From Clavaria fumosa (taxonomy: Eukaryota > Basidiomycota > Agaricomycetes > Agaricales > Clavariaceae), in the NCBI GenBank assembly GCA_951802425.1, contig OX637799.1, positions 3,596,001 to 3,660,000 of the forward strand: a DNA stretch of 64,000 bases. The letters run 5' to 3'. How positions within the stretch are numbered: the stretch's first letter is position 1; each line of letters begins with the position of its first letter. Below, in pieces: positions 58,595 through 64,000 of this stretch. The translations under genes and the position numbers were made by a program. Below the pieces are notes generated by a model. It did not search any database. It worked only from the letters and a program-made list of their open reading frames with translations, and was not told the DNA's origin.

Positions 58595-58884
58595 TGTTAG
58601 GATCACTTACCTAAGCCATCCCAAAGAGGAGTTGTAGAGAAACTGGGGAGGCTTGTTGGAAGGTCACATGACCTGTGGCTGAGGGTCAGATTACATAATC
58701 CCCAAAGTCACCTGACCTGTGCCTTGGCATGTCACATGATCCAAGGGTCCAAGCATGGGAATGCCAGCAAGTGCCGAAGCAATCAGTATATATACTTTCA
58801 CTTTTCCTTTTTTGTACTCTTTTCCCCTCATCTTAGTATTGTTGTCATGACCTTACCTTTAAGTTTTGTGAGACCCAGTCTGAT
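58595..58884 (+). mobile_element. 3' LTR, truncated, of the deleted gypsy element
   Basis: Starts TGTTAGGATCACTTACC right after a polypurine tract (TTAAGAGGGGGGTGA, 58580-58594) and matches 56060 onward until CCAGTCTGATA, where unrelated sequence begins. The truncation coincides with the start of the next rearranged block. Confidence 0.65.
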
Positions 58885-60002
58885 AGAGATGCACCAGAGT
58901 TAGTTCATGATCAGCTTGAGGTGTCAGAAGGTCATTTAGTTTATCATCATCATCAGTGACCAAAGGCTCAGACTCTTCATCATGGTCCAGAGGTCCAGAC
59001 ACACTCAGAGTGGCCTCAGTTGGTTCTGGGATCTCATGTCAAGGCTGATCTTCAGCAGGGTGATAATGGTAGTGAAGGCAGGTATTGTGACTCTGCTTAT
59101 ACTCCATTCAGAGACATGCACAGTAATCAGGATGGGTCCAGTGGGCATGAGTTGTCACAAGACACTGGCCATCACATGGGAATGATTGAGGTCACAGGCT
59201 GCAGGTTTTCACCACCATGCAGGGCTTGCTGGAGATGCACACCCCCCTTCCAAGGGACATTGGAGAAGATGTGCTAGGCTCTCACACCAGCCAGGATGTT
59301 GCATGCCACTGACCCTGAGTACTGGCCTGCAAGCGAGGTGCCAAATTGGCAGAGGGACTCAGAAGCTGGCAGGCAGTCTTGCACTGGGACACTATTTGTG
59401 AAGCACAAATTGAGGTAAGCAGTGATACCACAGTTGTGACTCTGCCCAGGACACAGCTAGGGTGATAGACACTGCATCATTTCCCAATGGCAGAGGTGAG
59501 ATCACCAATTCCATTGGAGATGCTGGCCCATTGTTCACAGATGCAGGGTCAGCCACATTCAACTGGCCTGCTGGGGTGCTGGCAGGAGCTGGGACCATGG
59601 CCTCAATATGACCAACCATGATGGCAATGAGGGCAGTTGCAATGATTGACTCAGAGTGTGACAATGGCATTGAACAAGGGAGTGAAGGGAGCAACTTCCT
59701 TTCTAGGCAACCCATAAAAACCCAACAACAAAATCAAGAATACCCAGTCACCTAGTACCATAGTCCTTACAAGAGCCTCTTAACTACCATATCTACACTT
59801 CCAAACCACCTACCCATACTAGAGCAGAGCAGAGAACAGCAAAATAAAGCCAAAAACCAAATGTTAACCAATGCCAGCAGTCACCAGACCAAAGATGCAG
59901 GGAGCAGCAGGACTACATGAACACAACCCCCCCATACTGACCACCAGGACACACCCTGCCAGTCAAAAATCATGAATGACAACACCACCTGAGCCAGGGC
60001 CA

Positions 60003-60212
60003 TCCCTCAAAAGAACTGGACTCAATGGTATATTGAGTAGGTAGTTCTATATAGAGGGATCTGCCCTCTCTGTACAGTTGTGACATCGTATATATAGATG
60101 AGTGGCCCTCCAGGGGCTGCTGATGTAAGCATAGCCAAGCGGCTATGCTTATTGAACTAAATATGGTATGTAGATTATGTAATAGGAAATATAGAAGGCC
60201 TGGGGCCTTACA
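60003..60212 (-). mobile_element. Copia-type LTR (copy B)
   Basis: Counterpart of 37546-37750 in the duplicated block, with a few substitutions (CATCGTATATATAG against CATTGTATATATAG). It precedes the copia gag remnant at 59392-59715 on the minus strand. Confidence 0.5.
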
Positions 60213-61040
60213 CCCTCCCACACTGGAGAGGCCCCTAACCAGAGACGATGCACAGGCAGTGCAGGATGACAAGCAGGATCATAAAATAATATTAAAGGGG
60301 CGCATCCCCTTGGGCAGAGTTGTCACCATGTCACCAGGCACAATCCCCTCCTGGGGCCTTTGCCTGGTGCTGATGGGTCCAGCCTGGTGGTCTGCGTGAC
60401 CTGCCCCCAGTTGGACAGTGTGTCACAAGTGGCACACCCTGGTGGGGGTGCCCCAAGTGCCACTGTCTCGTCCTGTGGGGTAGGCAATTTTTAAAAAAAA
60501 GGCTTGGATGCCTAGTCCAAGCCCTGCTCATAGTCGCATGGTGGCCTGCCCTCATCATCACTCCAGTTGGGCAATGACACAACAGGCCTCTTCGCAGCCT
60601 TAGTGGCTGATGACTTAGCTGCTTTCTTTTTTTGTTTTGAGAGGGCCCTGCACCCTCTGTTTGGGATATTGTTAAACCTCCAATAGGCAGCCCTAGGGGG
60701 TTTCAGACAGTGGATGTACTTCCACTGTCTTCCAGGGGCAGGTTGCCCCTCCATTTGTCCCCTGTCATCTCCCCCACCCAGAGGCAGCACAGATGTGTGC
60801 TGTGCCCTATGCACTCTAGCAGTGCATACATTTGGGGGGGTATGGGAGGCTTCTCCCATTCAGCCAGCACTAGCTGGATGTCATCATCCAAGGGGGCATT
60901 CCCCTTTCACATGTACTTGTGTGGGTAACATGAGTACAAATTCATCTCAGAGCTTCTTCAACAGACACTCTGGCATCAGCAAATTCCTTGATCGTCTGTG
61001 CAACTGTCAGTGTTACTTTTGTGGTCCAGAGTCTGGACCA

Positions 61041-62611
61041 TCACACAGGGAGGACTCTCCCTTTGATGGCCTGTGCATATGCCCCCTTTGAGACAAAGAG
61101 GGCCATGGCCATGGCCAGGAACAGGCATTGCATCTGGGCCTGGGATGGCACGCATGCCATTATGGTGTGCCAGATGGCCACCTTGCATGCAAAAGACAGG
61201 GGTGAGTCCCCATCTTTATCAATGCCAAGGATGGCCACTCTGCCCATCCTTATTTCCTCAACATAGCAGTGCAGGTCTGACACTGTGCCTCTGTCACCTT
61301 TTGGATTCATAGGGGGAATTTCCCCCTTCTCTCCTACAAAGGAGAGCCACAACTCTTGGGGGAGCAACAGCTCCCCAACATCTATAAACTCCCTCATGGG
61401 AGGCACAACTACTCTCATCATTGCCAGCAGCAATGTCTGGTACAATGGATAGGAGGGTACTCCCTCCTGTGACTTCTGAGGGTCCTGTCCTCAGGGATGG
61501 GTTGCCCATCCCTCCACTCTCTCACAACATCTGCCCTTGCAGATGGCAGGCTACCTGGTCTGCTGATTTCTTGACCCTGGCAGGAACTCTCCAGTTCCTC
61601 ACCAGCCAGTCCTCAACTGGCATGGGTGGCTTAGCCACTGTGGCGTTCTTCTGGGCCTCCTTGACAGCCCATTGCATCTTCATCATGGCAGTCATATCAT
61701 AACTGCCGTCAGGCACTCCATGATGCACCTATTGGTTGAGGGCAATCACCTCCTCAACTGTCTTCAACTTGACAACCCATGCACCAGGTTTCATGGACAC
61801 CCCAGATGGCCAAGGGTAGCCATCTGGAGCTCTGTCTGGTTGAGGGGCATTAAAGGGATAACCCCTTGTCAGAGGTGTGAGAACCATCTCTGAGAAAGTT
61901 CATTAATGTCTCAGTGAGGCATCAGGATTCTGCTGACTGACACCAGCAGGTGGAAGAGGGGGATATCCCTCTTCAAAACTCATGGGGATGTCAATGTCCC
62001 CTGTAGGCAGTGCTATGTCCACATACAAGACAGTGGTGCAGGCCCATTTTGGGTCCCACTCCAAGGGGTCCCTTTCAGGTCCCTTTCCCTTTGCTGTGGT
62101 TCACAGTGCAGCAAGTTCCTCATTGGTGCTTGCCAACTTTTCTGTCAAGGAGAGAATCTTCTCCTGTGCCCCTCTAAGGTCTTCTTCGACCTTGTCCAAA
62201 TTATCATAAGCTTTTTCAAGCTTTTGCTGATGAACACAAAGGGCACTGCCCTTCTCATTATCCTTGCACAAGTCTTCCAGCTTGCACTGCATCACCTCGA
62301 GCCCCAGCCCGAGTTTGTGCTTAGCACTTTCCTGCACTTCCTTAAGTGTTTGCTGAAACACTTCATCCAAGTGCAACAGCAACTCAAAGATGTGACAATG
62401 GAACCTGATGCACTGAGGGCACCAGGATCTGTGAGTGATCACATGAATTTTGTGGTCTTGGACCCAGGGGAGGGCCTCCTCCCCTTGTGACAATAATGGC
62501 TGGGACAACCCAGCCATTCTGATGATGCTCGTCAGCAATGAGTTTCCTGGTGCAAGGCCAGGGACAGCAGCAGGGATAGCATGAGGAGATGGGGTCTCCC
62601 CATCGGATCAT
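61041..62611 (-). pseudogene. Gypsy-associated coiled-coil protein gene, decayed (copy B)
   Basis: Copy of 38362-39930 with the same two blocks: coiled coil (KLEKAYDNLDKVEEDLRGAQ, about 62538-62101) and the VEDWLVRNWRVPARVKKSAD / VEEIRMGRVAILG region (61728-61041), which has an extra frame change near 61460. Downstream, the segment retained only here (60859-60512, minus) adds a basic stretch SKQKKKAAKSSATKAAKRP, so the parent protein was longer than copy A suggests. Confidence 0.45.
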
Positions 62612-62769
62612 CCATGGTTATGGTTGATGGAGAAATAAGAAAAAGAGGGTGGACCCTCTTAAGTTTTTGTACCTGAGCCACCATGTGACTCAATCACTGT
62701 GGCTAATGACCCTGTGGTCTGGCTCAATCATGTTTACCACTCTGCATGGGTGCTCTGTCTGCACTCTGC

Positions 62770-63494
62770 TCAAGGGTGCCAAGGCAGTGCCCTCCATGAT
62801 TCCACCCCTTGCAATTCAAGGTAGTCTAGAGCTGCTAGCTCTTTGACTCCCATATACAGCTCCCAAGTTGTATCCCCAAGGTTCCATTGGACCTCACATT
62901 CTAGGTGGCATCCTTCCCACCTATGGCCAATAATGGCATCGACCAGCCATTCCTCCTTTGGATCCATTCCAAAGTCATAAAAGACTTTCACTTCACAGTG
63001 CAGAAACAACATGTTGTTGTTTGGCTCATGTCGCTGTAGCCAGCTGACATGGAATGTCAGGTGGATTCTCCTTGACTTTAGTGAGTCGGGGAGCTCCAGC
63101 TCATATGTGGATGATTCTGGTCTACATGACCATATTGGGTAAGGCCCAATAAACTAATTCTCCCTCTATAAATGGGTGCTCTTCCTGTCTATGCTGATTA
63201 GCATAAAACATCTGGTGGATGCAACTTTCTATGATCATGTCATGTGCCATTGAAAGGTTGAGTGCAGCCTTCTCTGCGAACATCCTTACTCCTCTGGGCA
63301 CAGCCTGGAGGTTGTCCAGCAACTCTGCCATCATCTGGGGCATATACCCATAAGTTGATTCAAATAGGGTGAACCCCATAGACATGCTTATTGTTAATGG
63401 CAAACTTGACCATTGGGATTCGCTCCGCCCAATCTGTCTGGTCTGGCTGGACCACAGATCAGATTGACTGCTCCATCACTCCATCTGTCTGCAG
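62770..63494 (-). pseudogene. Gypsy integrase end and chromodomain-like fragment (copy B)
   Basis: Minus-strand frames give MGFTLFESTYGYMPQMMAEL, HQMFYANQHRQEEHPFIEGE, then AIIGHRWEGCHLECEVQW and TTWELYMG, as in copy A. The sequence ends abruptly at 63494, where an oppositely oriented RNase H fragment begins. Confidence 0.65.
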
Positions 63495-64000
63495 CAGGGT
63501 TTATGTCTAAAAGATTTAGCCTGGCCCAGTTTAGTTATAAAACTTGGGACTGGGAGGCCTGAGCAATTGTTGAATCACTGCAGAAATGGGAGGATAAACT
63601 CCTTGGCAGACAGATCAATGTGGTCATGGACCATGAAGCACTGGGGTTCTTCAAGAACCAAATGCACTTGTCTGGCTGGCAGGCCAGGTGGATGGAATAT
63701 ATGGAGAGGTTTGACTACTCCATTACTTACATTAAAGGCAAGCACAACAAAGTTGTGGATTGCCTTTCATGTTACCATATGAGTGATGCGACAGATGAGA
63801 TTCATCCAGATCATGAGTATGTGAAGGCAGATATTCACCTTGACCCTGAAGGGGACAAGCTGCCCCACAGATGCCTGGAGGAGGTGCACGCACTACAAGT
63901 ACACGCACCTGCTGCGGAGCAGGAGACTGAGCAGGAGCAGCTGCTGCCTGAGCCCCAAGCAGACAGGGATGTATGGGACAAGACACTTGTGCTGTTAAGG
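63495..64000 (+). pseudogene. Gypsy RNase H fragment, reaching the window end
   Basis: The plus-strand frame reads GFMSKRFSLAQFSYKTWDWE, a TGA, then AIVESLQKWEDKLLGRQINV, VMDHEALGFFKNQMHLSGWQ and RFDYSITYIKGKHNKVVDCL, the RNase H domain of a Ty3/gypsy pol, followed by a linker toward integrase. This is the domain deleted from gypsy A, present here in opposite orientation to the adjoining integrase piece. It continues beyond the window. Confidence 0.7.

Larger units (their letters stand above)
56060..58884 (+). mobile_element. Deleted, non-autonomous gypsy element (2.8 kb)
   Basis: Two LTRs in direct orientation flank a gag fragment joined to the end of integrase and a chromodomain, with protease, reverse transcriptase and RNase H missing. 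It keeps a polypurine tract before the 3' LTR. A 287-bp MITE has inserted in the chromodomain. Confidence 0.65.
59038..63494. repeat. Segmental duplicate of 36551-40827 (copy B)
   Basis: The two blocks match from GTCAAGGCTGATCTTCAGC to CTCCATCTGTCTGCAG in the same orientation and span pieces of three different elements (copia gag, copia LTR, gypsy A pol end). Copy B keeps about 205 bp at 60450-60665 that copy A lacks (near 37985). Scattered transitions and small indels separate the copies. Confidence 0.85.

Overview
This window looks like transposon-packed, probably heterochromatic DNA of a filamentous basidiomycete, most likely an Agaricomycete. The evidence is short phased introns of about 46-56 nt, a KDZ-type transposase with a cysteine cluster, Ty3/gypsy polyproteins of the kind common in mushroom genomes, and decay of CpG to TpG/CpA. 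I see no host housekeeping gene, tRNA, rRNA or bacterial feature. Almost every supported gene belongs to a mobile element.

Layout. 1-1397: end of an LTR element, with a short coiled-coil gene fragment on the minus strand and a 3' LTR (675-1397). 1398-8072: a second element bounded by 0.5-kb direct repeats. It carries a broken coiled-coil/cysteine-cluster gene (2129-3468) behind a TATA box that sits in a hairpin loop, followed by 4 kb of GC-rich DNA without recognisable genes. 9060-24735: a truncated gypsy element (C) whose gag is split by an 11.9-kb KDZ DNA transposon (10610-22525). That transposon has a 7-bp target duplication, 141-bp terminal inverted repeats, two inverted 74-bp minisatellite arrays and three apparently intact intron-containing genes: an 11-exon transposase (1039 aa) and two divergently transcribed accessory genes (219 and 692 aa).

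24925-34779: a complete 9.9-kb gypsy element on the minus strand with two 918-bp LTRs. Its gag-pro-pol is dead, with five in-frame TGA codons, a frameshift and a DD-to-DN change in the reverse transcriptase motif. An antisense five-exon gene next to its 3' LTR (25992-27545) is fully open. It encodes coiled coil plus a C-X2-C-X6-C-X7-C-X2-C-X6-C cluster with Zn2Cys6-like spacing. The element sits inside about 1.4 copies of a 651-bp repeat.

35533-42600: old CpG-poor nested copia and gypsy fragments. 42605-44830: a 2.2-kb palindrome with 1096-bp arms. 44831-55604: a satellite array of about 16.5 near-identical 651-bp units. 56060-58884: an internally deleted gypsy element carrying a 287-bp MITE. 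59038-63494: a second copy of the nested block 36551-40827. 63495-64000: a gypsy RNase H fragment running off the window.

Main observations: the KDZ element with minisatellite-armed ends; the recurrent antisense cysteine-cluster gene beside LTRs; and CpG-specific decay, where all 11 differences between the two 918-bp LTRs are CpG transitions and pol stops are all TGA. All family calls come from reading motifs by eye. No database search was run.
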